DNA from: Actinomycetota bacterium
Lineage (GTDB): Bacteria > Actinomycetota > Thermoleophilia > Miltoncostaeales > Miltoncostaeaceae
Assembly: GCA_016870155.1 (NCBI GenBank)
Contig: VGCE01000002.1
Location: 1 to 64,000, forward strand
Direction of reading: 5' to 3'
Length of the DNA stretch: 64,000 nucleotides
Positions 17,259 through 26,482 of this stretch are shown piece after piece; position 1 is the stretch's first letter; each line of letters begins with the position of its first letter. A program made the position numbers and the translations under genes. Below the pieces are notes generated by a model. That model was not told where the DNA came from, searched no databases, and saw only the letters and a list, made by a program, of their open reading frames with translations.

Positions 17259-19496
17259 TCAGGTGTCCTGCGGGTCGACGTCCACCCCGATGCGCACGCC
17301 GGTTCGCGATGCAGGGCCGCCCGGGGCGTCGAGCACGTGCCGCGTGGCCGCGGTGAGCGACGACGACCGCCTGGCCTGCAGCAGGATCGCCCGGCGGCTG
17401 CGCCCGCGCAGCCGGTGCAGGCGCGAGGGGCCGCGCACGGCGATGGACGGGTCGGCCTGCGCGAGCGCCTCGGCCATCTCGTCGGCCACCTCGGCCACCC
17501 GCTGCCTCGACTCCCCCTCCACGACCACGCGCAGCAGGTGCCCGTGCGGCGGCATGCCGCGCGCCTCGCGCCGCTGCACCTCGCCGCCCAGGAACTCCTC
17601 CACCGCGTGCCGGGCGCCCAGCTGCACGGCGCGGGCGGCGGGCTCCCAGGCCTGCACCACCACGGTGGAGTGCTCGCCCCTGCGGCGGCCCGCGCGCCCG
17701 GCCAGCTGCACGATGAGCGAGAACGCGCGCTCCTCGGCGCGGAAGTCCGCGCGCTGCAGGGCGGCGTCGGCATCGAGGATGGCCGCCACCGTGACGGCCG
17801 GAAGGTCATGCCCCTTGGCCACCATCTGCGTGCCCAGCAGGATCGCCGGGCCGGGTCGCGAGAACTCATCGAGCAGGCCCACGATGCCGCCGCGCCGCGC
17901 CACGTTGTCGGCGTCCAAGCGCACGAGGCGCGTGTCGGGGACGATGCGCGCCAGGGCGTCCTCCAGCGCCTGGGTGCCCGACCCCTGCCGCCCCACGTCC
18001 ACCGACCGGCACGACGGGCAGGTGGTGGGCGGAGCGCTCTCCAGGCCGCAGTGGTGGCACACCAGCCGGTCGTCATCGCCCTCCCGGTGCAGCACCATGG
18101 GCACATCGCAGTCGGGACAGCGGGCGATCCACCCGCACGAGCGGCAAAGCGTGGTGCGCGAGAAGCCGCGGCGGTTGAGCAGGATGATCGCCTTCTCGCC
18201 GCGCTCGCCCGCCTCCTGGAGCGCCTTGGCCAGCGGCCGCGACACCGGGCCCGCCGGCTGCGTGCGCATGTCCACCACCCGGACGGGCGGCATGTCCGCG
18301 CCGTCAGCACGGCAGGCAAGCGTCACGTGCTCGAGCGCATGCCAGGCCTCGGGCCGCGGCGTGGCGCTGCCGTACACCAGCACCGCCCCGCAGTCGACGG
18401 CCCGGCGATACGCCACCTGCCGGGCGTCGTAGCGCGGCGTGGCGTCCTGCTTGTACGAGGAGTCGTGCTCCTCGTCCACCACCACCAGGCCGAGGCGCGG
18501 TATCGGCGCGAACACCGCGCTGCGCGCGCCCAGCACCACATCGGCGTCGCCCGCTGCGATGCGCCGGTACTCCGCGGCGCGCTCGGCCGCGGCCAGCGCG
18601 GAGTGCCACACCGCCACCCGGTCGCCTAGGCGCGCGCGCAGCCGGCCGAGGAACTGCGGGGTGAGCGCGATCTCGGGCACCAGCACCAGCGAGCCGAGAC
18701 CCAGCTCGCGTGCCCGGGCGATGGCCCGCAGGTATACCTCGGTCTTGCCCGAGCCGGTGACCCCGTGCAGCAGCAGGGCATCGCCCTGGCCCGATCCCAG
18801 ACGTGCGGTGATGCGCGTCACGGCGGCCTGCTGCTCGGTCGTGAGGTCGGGCGGCGCGTCGGGAGGCGGCGGCGCGCCGAACCAGTTGAGCCCGCTCGCG
18901 TCGGCCCTCTCGGCATCGAGGGTGATCACGCCGTCGTCGGCCATGCGGCGCAGCGTGGGCATGGTGGTGCCCGCGATGCGCACCAGGTCGGCGGCCGGCA
19001 GCGTGCCCCCGGCCGATCGCAGCTCGGCCAGCACCGCCCCCTTGCGACCCCCCGGGTCGGCAGCGCCATCCACCGCGCGGGCCACGATGCGCTCGCGACC
19101 CTGGCCGGCGGGCGCGCCCAGGCGCCACGTGCCGTCCGGGCCGCGGCGGAGCGCCCCCTCCGATCCCGGTGGCAGCACCAGGCGCAGGCAGGCACCTAGC
19201 GGCGTGAGCGTGCGGGAGGCGACCCATCGGGCCAGGGCGATCAGGTCGGGCGGCACCGCCGGGGCGTCCACCACGCCCGCCACCGGCAGCAGCGTGCCCT
19301 CGTGCGTGGGGGGATCACGCCCCACCACCACGCCCAGCAGCGCCCGGCGACCGAGGCGCACGGCCACGAGCGCGCCGGGGACGGCCCGCGCGTGCAGGTG
19401 CGCGGGCACGGCGTAGTCGAGCGCCCTGTCGAGGGCGCGGGCGGCGACGAGGGGGACGACCTGCGCGGCCGCCCCCCCGTTCGCCGGATCAGCCAG
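17259..19496 (-). CDS. priA: Primosomal protein N' (replication restart helicase PriA)
   Basis: PriA binds stalled forks and reloads the replisome. It has Walker [10 protein letters not shown], a DEEHD box, eight zinc cysteines in four CxxC pairs ([14 protein letters not shown] and CHHCG...CPSC), and the helicase motif [10 protein letters not shown]. The first GTG (19409) would remove the conserved N-terminal strand [20 protein letters not shown]. The frame is open upstream without ATG/GTG/TTG as far as a CTG at 19496, which overlaps the metK stop by 8 bp and has GGGGA about 8 nt upstream. CTG is therefore proposed (745 residues), and GTG 19409 is the conservative alternative (716 residues). 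It lies between metK and the PD-(D/E)XK-like gene. Confidence 0.92.
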   Translation of the reverse strand: MADPANGGAAAQVVPLVAARALDRALDYAVPAHLHARAVPGALVAVRLGRRALLGVVVGRDPPTHEGTLLPVAGVVDAPAVPPDLIALARWVASRTLTPLGACLRLVLPPGSEGALRRGPDGTWRLGAPAGQGRERIVARAVDGAADPGGRKGAVLAELRSAGGTLPAADLVRIAGTTMPTLRRMADDGVITLDAERADASGLNWFGAPPPPDAPPDLTTEQQAAVTRITARLGSGQGDALLLHGVTGSGKTEVYLRAIARARELGLGSLVLVPEIALTPQFLGRLRARLGDRVAVWHSALAAAERAAEYRRIAAGDADVVLGARSAVFAPIPRLGLVVVDEEHDSSYKQDATPRYDARQVAYRRAVDCGAVLVYGSATPRPEAWHALEHVTLACRADGADMPPVRVVDMRTQPAGPVSRPLAKALQEAGERGEKAIILLNRRGFSRTTLCRSCGWIARCPDCDVPMVLHREGDDDRLVCHHCGLESAPPTTCPSCRSVDVGRQGSGTQALEDALARIVPDTRLVRLDADNVARRGGIVGLLDEFSRPGPAILLGTQMVAKGHDLPAVTVAAILDADAALQRADFRAEERAFSLIVQLAGRAGRRRGEHSTVVVQAWEPAARAVQLGARHAVEEFLGGEVQRREARGMPPHGHLLRVVVEGESRQRVAEVADEMAEALAQADPSIAVRGPSRLHRLRGRSRRAILLQARRSSSLTAATRHVLDAPGGPASRTGVRIGVDVDPQDT

Positions 19497-20664
19497 CCTG
19501 CTCGTCCCCGATGGCCGTGTTCTCCCAGGTGAACTCGGGCTCGGTGCGCCCGAAGTGACCGTATGCGGCGGTCTTCTGGTAAATCGGCCGGCGCAGGTCG
19601 AGGTGGTCGATGATGGCGGCCGGGCGCAGGTCGAACTTCTCGCCGATCCACTTGAGGATCTCCTCGTCGGGCCGGGTGCCCGTGCCGAAGGTCTGCACGT
19701 TCACCGACACCGGGTGCGCGACGCCGATGGCGTAGGCCACCTGCACCTCGGCGCGGTTGGCGAAGCCCGCGGCCACGACGTTCTTGGCCACCCAGCGCGC
19801 GGCGTACGCGGCGGAGCGGTCGACCTTGGAGGGGTCCTTCCCCGAGAAGGCGCCGCCGCCGTGGCGCGACATGCCGCCATAGGTATCAACGATGATCTTG
19901 CGGCCGGTCAGGCCGACGTCGCCCATGGGGCCACCCACCACGAATCGCCCCGTCGGGTTTATGTAGAAGGTGATGCCGTCATTCCACACGCCGAAGTCCT
20001 CGAGCACCGGCTTCACGACCTCGCGGGTGATCTCGTCGTGCAGTAGAACCTGCGAGGCGTCCGGCTTGTGCTGGCTCGACACCACCACGGCCTCCACGCC
20101 AACGGGGGTGGTGCCGTCGTAGCGCACGCTCACCTGCGACTTGCCGTCGGGCAGCAGAAAGGGCATCGACGATCGGCGCAGGGCCGCCATGCGCTCCACG
20201 ATGCGGTGCGACAGCACGATCGGCAGCGGCATGAGCACGGGGGTCTCGTCGCAGGCAAACCCGAACATCAGGCCCTGGTCGCCGGCGCCCTGCTCGTCGT
20301 AGCGGTCCTCTTCCCCGTGCGCGCGCTTCTCGAACGCGGTGTCCACGCCCTGCGCGATATCCGGGCTCTGCTTGTCGAGCGCAACCGAGATGCCGCACGT
20401 GGCCGCGTCGAAGCCGTCAGTCGAGTCGACGTACCCGATGCGCGTGATGGTGTCGCGCACCACCGCGGGGATGTCCACCTGCGCGGCGGTCGTCACCTCG
20501 CCGGCCACCATCACCTGGCCGGTGGTGATGAGCGTCTCGCATGCCACGCGGGACGAGGGGTCCTGCGCGAGCATGGCGTCGAGAACGCCGTCCGAGATCT
20601 GGTCGGCGATCTTGTCGGGATGACCCTCGGTGACCGACTCCGAGGTGAAGAGGTACTCGCTCAT
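19489..20664 (-). CDS. metK: S-adenosylmethionine synthetase
   Basis: MetK makes SAM from methionine and ATP. The 391-residue protein has normal length and all signatures: [19 protein letters not shown] at the N-terminus, GAGDQG (ATP site), GGGAFSGKD (phosphate-binding loop) and FGR near the C-terminus. The ATG at 20664 is preceded by AAGGAG at 5 nt. The 210-bp leader upstream can form strong alternative hairpins (see separate entry). metK is followed by priA with an 8-bp overlap if the CTG start is right, as in other Actinobacteria where metK-priA is a common pair. Confidence 0.97.
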   Translation of the reverse strand: MSEYLFTSESVTEGHPDKIADQISDGVLDAMLAQDPSSRVACETLITTGQVMVAGEVTTAAQVDIPAVVRDTITRIGYVDSTDGFDAATCGISVALDKQSPDIAQGVDTAFEKRAHGEEDRYDEQGAGDQGLMFGFACDETPVLMPLPIVLSHRIVERMAALRRSSMPFLLPDGKSQVSVRYDGTTPVGVEAVVVSSQHKPDASQVLLHDEITREVVKPVLEDFGVWNDGITFYINPTGRFVVGGPMGDVGLTGRKIIVDTYGGMSRHGGGAFSGKDPSKVDRSAAYAARWVAKNVVAAGFANRAEVQVAYAIGVAHPVSVNVQTFGTGTRPDEEILKWIGEKFDLRPAAIIDHLDLRRPIYQKTAAYGHFGRTEPEFTWENTAIGDEQAG

Positions 20665-20669
20665 GCGGC

Positions 20670-20785
20670 TCCTTGCCTTTGGATCCAGCGGGGCACCCTA
20701 CCAACGGGCAGGGTGGCGCTCGTAACCACGCCAGCTCGCCACCGCCAGCCGCTTACGTCCAGGACACGCCGACGCCGCCCCGATA
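20670..20785 (-). promoter_or_regulatory. Structured leader of metK, possible SAM-responsive element
   Basis: On the minus strand, just before the metK ribosome-binding site, a 9-bp hairpin (CACCCTGCC, loop CGTT, GGTAGGGTG; 20694-20715) overlaps a second possible stem (GGTGGCG with CGCCACC), sharing the bases CACC, so the two cannot form together. The hairpin is followed by GGGTGCCCCG, which resembles the 3' side of the SAM-I/SAM-IV riboswitch core. A distant CGGGGC (20777-20782) could also pair with GCCCCG. The canonical GGCAACC and the 5' domain of known SAM riboswitches are not evident, so this is a candidate only. Confidence 0.35.
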
Positions 20786-20874
20786 GGGGTGGGACCCGGA
20801 CGAACCCGCAACGGCAGCATCACGTGGCCGATCAAAGGCAGAGGCCGGGCGGCCCTGGTCCATCGGGCCTTGGC

Positions 20875-22554
20875 TTACTTCCCCATCCCGACGTACACCT
20901 CGACGGTGGGCGTCTCGCCCGCGGTGGCCCAGGCCGCGATCTGGGTGAGCGGCGCGATGTTCGCGCGCATGCGCGCACCATCCTTGCCGTCGAAGGCTCC
21001 ATTGGCCGCGAGGATCGGCACCGCCTTGCGAACGTCCACGTATGCGAGGCCGGTCACCTGGTCGGGCATGCCCTGCATGGCGGCCTTGAAGGCCGGCGTT
21101 GCCGCGAGCGAGTTGGCCGCGCTGCGCGGTGCGAGCACCGACGTGACGGCCTTGGCACCGTTGCCGATCGCGGCGAGGTCGCCGCGCACGCCCCACGCCA
21201 CCGACATGTCGTCGGCCGGGATGACCTGGCCCTTAACGCCATTCTCGGCGAACGGGGTGGCCTTGCCGATCCTGGCGTCGTCGGGGCCGAACTGCCGCAG
21301 CACCACCGGCACCGACTTGGACAGCGCGGTGAGGCTCTCCGCAGCCTGGGCGCCGCTCTTCACCTGGAGCGCGAGGGCAGCCTCCGGCGTCTTGCCCGCG
21401 CCACCCACCACCACGGCATGCTCGCCGCCTGTGAGGTTGCGGAGGTCGTCGGCGTTCACGCCAAGCAGCAGCGGGAGCTGCGCCGTGAGGGCGTCGATCT
21501 GCTTGCTCGTGGTGTCCGAGCCTGCGCTGGAGGCGGCCGACACTGCGCGCTGCACGGTGTCGGCGAGGCGGTTGAACCCGAGATATGCCACGGCGTCAGA
21601 CGGGGCCTGAGCGGTGAGCGTCGGCGTGTAGGGGGTCTGCTGCGCCGCCTGCGGGGCGTCCACGAGGACGGCCTTCATGCGCAGGCCGTCGGGCTGGACC
21701 GTGACCGACATGGCCGCGGCCCCGGTGATCTGGCCACCTGCCAGGTCTCCGACGTTCGGGATGATCTCGGATGCCGCGTTGCCGGCCTCCTCGACGTTCA
21801 TGTAACCCATGGCGAATACGTCATCAGGGAGCAGCGAGAGGGCCTCGTTGAAGCGGAACACTCCCGACAGGGCCGCGTCGCCCCCGGCGGCCTTCACCTC
21901 AAGCGCCTTCTTCACCACGTCGGCGGTGGAGCCGAGGATGAGCGACTCATCCGTAACGGCCGCATGGGTGCCCATGGTGGCGTCGGCGTAGAGCGCGGCG
22001 CCGTCCTGGGTGCCGGTCTGCTTCATCCCGCCGGGCGCCTTGGTGATGAGCGCCTTGATGTCCTCGGACTTGCCGGCGGCGATCTGCAGCACCGCCATCA
22101 TCGGCTGGTCGGCGGCCGTGACGGCAGCCCGGCCTGCTGCGCCCGCAGGGTCGGTGAGCGCGCCCTTGGCCACCGACTCCACATCGGGCACCTCGGTGAC
22201 GGCCACCGCGGCCGACTCCCCGAGGAGCGGCTTGAGATCGGTGTCCCACGCGATGCCCTCGCGGGCGAGCGCCGCGTCGAGCTCGGCGCGCATCTTGCCG
22301 AAGCCCGGGAAGAGCGTGCCGAGGCGGGTGAGGTTGGTCCACTGCGTCCCGGCGGTGTCGGTGGACATCTGCACGTAGAGCGGGCTCGAGGCGGGGATGT
22401 AGCCCGCGATCGAGGCCGGCGCGGAACCGGCGGAGGCGGTGCCGCCGCACCCCGAGAGGACGGCGATGCCACCGGCGGCGGTGGCGGCCGCGGCGATCGC
22501 GACGACAGGCATCACCGTGCGTCGCATGTGCCGCGTGCGGGTGGACGCGCTCAT
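20875..22554 (-). CDS. DUF3352-family lipoprotein
   Basis: A 559-residue exported protein. The N-terminus is a lipoprotein signal with lipobox LSGC (Cys at about 36), then an Ala/Gly/Ser linker. The body (about 45-559) has the layout of DUF3352 proteins: repeated modules with SPLYVQM, LGESAAVAVTEVP, GDLAAIG and YVDVRK segments. The family's function is unknown; it is placed outside the membrane by the lipobox. The ATG at 22554 follows GGAGG by 10 nt. It lies between gpsA and metK in the same direction, separated from gpsA by a hairpin and a possible promoter of its own. Confidence 0.75.
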   Translation of the reverse strand: MSASTRTRHMRRTVMPVVAIAAAATAAGGIAVLSGCGGTASAGSAPASIAGYIPASSPLYVQMSTDTAGTQWTNLTRLGTLFPGFGKMRAELDAALAREGIAWDTDLKPLLGESAAVAVTEVPDVESVAKGALTDPAGAAGRAAVTAADQPMMAVLQIAAGKSEDIKALITKAPGGMKQTGTQDGAALYADATMGTHAAVTDESLILGSTADVVKKALEVKAAGGDAALSGVFRFNEALSLLPDDVFAMGYMNVEEAGNAASEIIPNVGDLAGGQITGAAAMSVTVQPDGLRMKAVLVDAPQAAQQTPYTPTLTAQAPSDAVAYLGFNRLADTVQRAVSAASSAGSDTTSKQIDALTAQLPLLLGVNADDLRNLTGGEHAVVVGGAGKTPEAALALQVKSGAQAAESLTALSKSVPVVLRQFGPDDARIGKATPFAENGVKGQVIPADDMSVAWGVRGDLAAIGNGAKAVTSVLAPRSAANSLAATPAFKAAMQGMPDQVTGLAYVDVRKAVPILAANGAFDGKDGARMRANIAPLTQIAAWATAGETPTVEVYVGMGK

Positions 22555-22589
22555 CTTCAGGGAACCTCCGTCGACCGGTTACACCCCTA

Positions 22590-22595
22590 AAGATA
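22590..22595 (-). promoter_or_regulatory. Possible -10 box for the DUF3352 gene
   Basis: TATCTT on the minus strand lies about 35 nt before the ATG, leaving room for the GGAGG ribosome-binding site. No good -35 hexamer is visible at 17 nt, so this is a weak call. Confidence 0.35.
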
Positions 22596-22612
22596 GGACG
22601 GCCCGGCAAAGC

Positions 22613-22629
22613 ACCCGCGTCGGGCGGGT
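22613..22629 (-). terminator. Possible terminator after gpsA
   Basis: ACCCGC and GCGGGT form a 6-bp stem with a 5-nt loop, followed on the minus strand by GCTTTG. It lies about 50 bp beyond the gpsA stop and just ahead of the DUF3352 promoter region, the expected place for the end of the aroA-to-gpsA operon. Confidence 0.4.
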
Positions 22630-22681
22630 AAAGGCTCGGTTCAGAACACGCGCGAGGTCGTGACGGCACATGCCAACGCGC

Positions 22682-23674
22682 TCACCCCTCGGACGAGGGC
22701 GCGCGGGCCATGAGATTGCGCAGGCACTCGGCGGGCGGGCGCCCCTCGAATGCCGCGGCCGCCACCTGCTCGGATATCGGAAGCTCCACGCCGGCGGCCT
22801 CAGCGCGCGTGAGCAGCGCGCGGGCCGTAGCGAGGCCCTCCACGACCTGGCCGATCTCCCGCTCCACCGCGTCGGCGGGCATTCCGCGGGCGATCATCTC
22901 GCCCGCGCGGCGATTGCGGCTGTGGCGGCTGGTGCACGTGGCGATGAGGTCGCCCATTCCGGCCAGGCCCCGGAACGTGGCGTCCGTCGCGCCGCCTGCG
23001 CGCCCGAGGCGGGTCATCTCCGCCAGGCCGCGCGTGATGAGGGCCGCCTTGGCGTTGTCGCCGAACCCCAGGCCGTCCGACATTCCCGCCGCCAGGGCGA
23101 TGACGTTCTTGGCCGCGCCGCAGAGCTCGACGCCCAGGAGGTCGTCGTTCACGTACACGCGGAACGCCGGTCCCGACACCACCTGCTGCACGCGCGCCGC
23201 CAGGGCGGGGTGGCCGCTCACCACCGCGGCCGCGGGCTGCCCCTGGGCGACCTCCTCGGCGTGGTTGGGCCCCGAGAGCACGGCGAAGGGCACTCCCGGG
23301 GCGGCACCGGTCCAGACATCCGACAGCACGCGGCCGGTGCCGGGCTCGAGCCCCTTCGTGAGCGACAGCACGCCGGCTCCAGCGGGGATGCGCGGCCCGA
23401 GGGCGGCGGCCTCGGCGGCCACCGCGCGGCTGGGCAGGGCAATGACCAGCATCGACGCACCCTCGAGGGCCGCCGGGTCGGCCACATGGGTGACCAGCAC
23501 CTCATCGGGCAGCGCGACATCGCCGAGGTGTATGCGATCGTGGCGCGTCTCGCGCAGCGCCATGGCCTGCTCGGCCGAATGGCAGGCCAGCGCCACCCGC
23601 GCGCCCGCCTCGGCGACGACGCGCGCGAAGGTGCATCCCCAGGCTCCCGCGCCGATCACCACCACGTCGCTCAC
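22682..23674 (-). CDS. gpsA: Glycerol-3-phosphate dehydrogenase [NAD(P)+]
   Basis: GpsA reduces dihydroxyacetone phosphate to sn-glycerol 3-phosphate for phospholipid synthesis. The 330-residue protein has a Rossmann loop at the N-terminus (VVIGAGAWGCTFARV), LSLTKGLE, LSGPNHAEEVAQG and the catalytic-lysine segment CGAAKNVIALAAG. The GTG at 23674 overlaps the der stop by 4 bp. It closes the aroA-cmk-plsC-der-gpsA operon and pairs logically with plsC in phosphatidic-acid synthesis. Confidence 0.96.
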   Translation of the reverse strand: MSDVVVIGAGAWGCTFARVVAEAGARVALACHSAEQAMALRETRHDRIHLGDVALPDEVLVTHVADPAALEGASMLVIALPSRAVAAEAAALGPRIPAGAGVLSLTKGLEPGTGRVLSDVWTGAAPGVPFAVLSGPNHAEEVAQGQPAAAVVSGHPALAARVQQVVSGPAFRVYVNDDLLGVELCGAAKNVIALAAGMSDGLGFGDNAKAALITRGLAEMTRLGRAGGATDATFRGLAGMGDLIATCTSRHSRNRRAGEMIARGMPADAVEREIGQVVEGLATARALLTRAEAAGVELPISEQVAAAAFEGRPPAECLRNLMARAPSSEG

Positions 23675-25092
23675 CGGCGGCTCCTCACCTCGATGTCCAC
23701 TGGCACGCCCGCCAGGTCGAAGCGGTCGCGCAGGCGGTTCTCGAGCCAGAAACCGTAGTCGCGGGTCATGAGCGTGCGGTCGTTGACCTCGAGACGGAAG
23801 ACCGGCGGGGCCACCCCGGTCTGCACGAGGAACCTCATCGAGAGGCGCCGCTTGCCCTTGCGCGGGCCGGGGCGCTCCTCGGCCAGCTCGCGCAGCGCCT
23901 CGTTGAGCTCGTGCGTGGACAGCCGCGTACAGCTCTTCTCATAGAGCTTCATGGCCTGCGGGATGATGCGGTCGATGCCCTCCCCCGTGACGGCCGAGCA
24001 CGCCGCGATGGGCGGGTGCTGCCGGCTCTTGCGCCGCACGCGGCCGGCGAGGTCGGTGAGGTCGGGCTGCGCGAGGTCCCACTTGTTGAGCACCAGCAGG
24101 CTGGCGCAGTGGTTCTGGGCCGCCTGGTCGCAGGCGGCGAGGTCGGCCTCGGTGATGCCCTCGGTGGCGTCGGCCACCACGATCGCCACGTCAGAGCGCT
24201 CGGCCGACTCCAGCGCGCGCTGCTGGCTGTACACCTCCACCCGCTCGCGCATGCGCCCGCGACGCCTCAGGCCCGCGGTGTCGATGAGCACGATCTCCTG
24301 GCCGTCCCACTCGATGATGGTGTCCACCGGGTCGCGCGTGGTGCCCGGGAGGTCCTGCACGATCATGCGATCCTCGCCCAGCAGGGCATTGAGGATCGAG
24401 CTCTTGCCCACATTCGGGCGACCCATGATGCAGAAGGCCGGCAGGCGCGCGATCGATTCGTCGGGCGGATCCACCTCGGGCAGGCTCTCCACGAGCAGGT
24501 CGAGGAAGTCGCCGATGTTGCGCCCGTGCAGCGCCGACACCGTCACCACCTCGCCGAGGCCCAATCCCCAGAGGTCCTGCGCACGCATCTCGGCGTCGGC
24601 GTTGTCGCACTTGTTGGCCACCACGATCACCGGGCGGTGCGACCTGCGCAGGCGCTCGGCCACCTCGAGGTCGCCGGGCGTGGCCCCCACGGCGGCATCC
24701 ACCACGAACAGGATGAGGTCCGACTCGTCGATGGCCCTGATCGCCTGCGCCGAGATATCCCGGGCCATGGTGGACTCATCGGCCTCGTCGATGCCCCCGG
24801 TGTCGAGCACCTGGAAGTGCACGCCGTTCCACTCGGCCCCGCCCTGGCGACGGTCGCGCGTGGCGCCGGGCTTGGAGTCGACCACCGCCTCGCGGCGGCC
24901 CGTGAGCCGGTTGAACAGCGTGGACTTGCCCACGTTCGGGTAGCCCACCACGGCCACCACCGGCTGGCCGAGGGCCACCGTGCTGCCGCGCGGGGCGTGC
25001 CGCTCGCGCCCCAGCGGGCGATCGGGCATGCCGGGGCGCGATGCCCTCGGGGTGCGGCCGGGCTGTGCGCCGTCGCCGGGGCCATCGCTCAT
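23671..25092 (-). CDS. der: Ribosome-assembly GTPase Der (EngA)
   Basis: A 473-residue double GTPase needed for 50S subunit assembly. The two G domains carry GYPNVGKS and GRPNVGKS, with DTGG and DTAG switch motifs and NKCD and NKWD specificity motifs, followed by the C-terminal KH-like domain. The ATG at 25092 overlaps the plsC stop (ATGA). The first 40 residues are a basic, Pro/Gly-rich extension that is typical of actinobacterial Der. Confidence 0.96.
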   Translation of the reverse strand: MSDGPGDGAQPGRTPRASRPGMPDRPLGRERHAPRGSTVALGQPVVAVVGYPNVGKSTLFNRLTGRREAVVDSKPGATRDRRQGGAEWNGVHFQVLDTGGIDEADESTMARDISAQAIRAIDESDLILFVVDAAVGATPGDLEVAERLRRSHRPVIVVANKCDNADAEMRAQDLWGLGLGEVVTVSALHGRNIGDFLDLLVESLPEVDPPDESIARLPAFCIMGRPNVGKSSILNALLGEDRMIVQDLPGTTRDPVDTIIEWDGQEIVLIDTAGLRRRGRMRERVEVYSQQRALESAERSDVAIVVADATEGITEADLAACDQAAQNHCASLLVLNKWDLAQPDLTDLAGRVRRKSRQHPPIAACSAVTGEGIDRIIPQAMKLYEKSCTRLSTHELNEALRELAEERPGPRKGKRRLSMRFLVQTGVAPPVFRLEVNDRTLMTRDYGFWLENRLRDRFDLAGVPVDIEVRSRR

Positions 25093-25823
25093 TCGTCGTC
25101 CATCGTCGCGAGGATGGTCGGGGGGTCCTGCACCGGCCCGCCGATCTCCGGGAGCAGCTCGGCGATGGCGGCCATCATGCGCAGTGCGAGCTCCCCGGCG
25201 CGCTGGCCCCGCGATCCCTCGAGGCCCCCCTTCGACACCGGCGGGCCGAAGATGACCCGCGAGGGGCCGTGCTTCTCCTGGATTCCCCAGATGGCCGCGG
25301 GGATGACCGTGACGCCATCGGGCAGGCCCAGCGACGCGGCGCCCGGGTAGGGGTTGCGCAGCCGCTGGTCGCGCGAGCGAGTGCCCTCGGGGAACACGAT
25401 CACGCACTCGCCGCGCGCGAGCAGGCCCTTGGCAATGCGCACGGCGGTGCGATCGGCCTCGCCCCTGCGGATGGGGAACGCCCCGAGGGTGCCGATGAGC
25501 GCCCGCTGGATGCGGTTCTCGAACAGATCGGACTTCGCCATGTAGAACGCCCGGCGCGGGATGGCCGACCAGCCGACCAGGAACGGGTCGTTGTTGGTCA
25601 TGTGGTTCGACACGATGAGGATGCCGCCGGTGCGCGGGATGTTGTGCTTGCCGCGAACCTTCCTGGCCCGGTACCGGGTGCGGAAGTAGACCGACAGGAT
25701 GTTGCGGCCGATCCACCACCACCAGGCGGTGATGCGCACGTCGTCGGCCGACTGCGGGGTGGCCAGGCGGTCGTAGGCGGGCTCGGGCCCGGCATCGACG
25801 GCGGGCGTGGGTGCGTCGCTCAT
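25089..25823 (-). CDS. plsC: 1-acyl-sn-glycerol-3-phosphate acyltransferase family protein
   Basis: A 244-residue membrane-associated acyltransferase that probably makes phosphatidic acid from lysophosphatidic acid. It has the catalytic NHxxxxD box as NHMTNNDP and the substrate-binding FPEGTRS. Start and stop overlap cmk and der by 4 bp each. A second, more divergent PlsC-like gene occurs at 40106-40939, so which one is the main enzyme is not clear. Confidence 0.9.
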   Translation of the reverse strand: MSDAPTPAVDAGPEPAYDRLATPQSADDVRITAWWWWIGRNILSVYFRTRYRARKVRGKHNIPRTGGILIVSNHMTNNDPFLVGWSAIPRRAFYMAKSDLFENRIQRALIGTLGAFPIRRGEADRTAVRIAKGLLARGECVIVFPEGTRSRDQRLRNPYPGAASLGLPDGVTVIPAAIWGIQEKHGPSRVIFGPPVSKGGLEGSRGQRAGELALRMMAAIAELLPEIGGPVQDPPTILATMDDE

Positions 25824-26482
25824 GCGGCCACCTCGCGGGCCATCGATGCGATGCGCGTCACCACCTCGTCGATGCGGATGCCGGTGGTGTCCACCACCAC
25901 GGCGCCGTCGGCCACCACGAGGGGGCTGGCCGCGCGCGAGGAGTCGGCATGGTCGCGGCGCTCGACGTCGTCACGGATCACGCGCAGGTCCACCCGCTCG
26001 CCGCGTGCCGCGAGTTCGGCATGGCGACGTCGCGCGCGCTCGTCCACCGACGCCGTGAGGAACACCTTCACCTCGGCCTCGGGAAACACCACGCTGCCGA
26101 TGTCGCGGCCGTCGCACACCCAGTCGCCATGCTCCATGATCTGCCGCTGGCGGGCCACCAACGCGCTTCGCACCTCAGGATGCGCGGCCACCTCGGACAC
26201 CGCGGCGGTCACGTCGGCCTCGCGGATGGCCATGGTCACGTCATCGCCGCGCATCATCACCCGCGCGCCACCCGGGCCGCCCTCGAGCGACACCGGGTGC
26301 GTGCGGGCCAGCTCGGCCAGCTCCGGGCCATCATCAATGGCCACGCCATCGCGCAGCGCCACCAGCGTGAGCGCGCGGTACATCGCGCCGGTGTCGAGAT
26401 AGCCCACGCCCAGGGCGCCGGCGACCGCCCGGGCCACGGTGCTCTTGCCCGCTCCCGCGGGGCCGTCGATGGCCACGATCAC
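25820..26482 (-). CDS. cmk: Cytidylate kinase
   Basis: Cmk phosphorylates CMP and dCMP. The 220-residue protein has Walker A GPAGAGKST, YLDTGAMYRALT, the CMP-binding region CDGRDIGSVVFPEA and the lid RRRHAELAARGE. The GTG at 26482 overlaps the aroA stop (GTGA). The aroA-cmk-plsC-der gene order is widely conserved. Confidence 0.96.
   Translation of the reverse strand: MIVAIDGPAGAGKSTVARAVAGALGVGYLDTGAMYRALTLVALRDGVAIDDGPELAELARTHPVSLEGGPGGARVMMRGDDVTMAIREADVTAAVSEVAAHPEVRSALVARQRQIMEHGDWVCDGRDIGSVVFPEAEVKVFLTASVDERARRRHAELAARGERVDLRVIRDDVERRDHADSSRAASPLVVADGAVVVDTTGIRIDEVVTRIASMAREVAA

Noticed and set aside
20068-22590. 840-codon plus-strand frame across metK and the DUF3352 gene
   Set aside because: Antisense shadow; both real genes on the other strand have start signals and conserved motifs.
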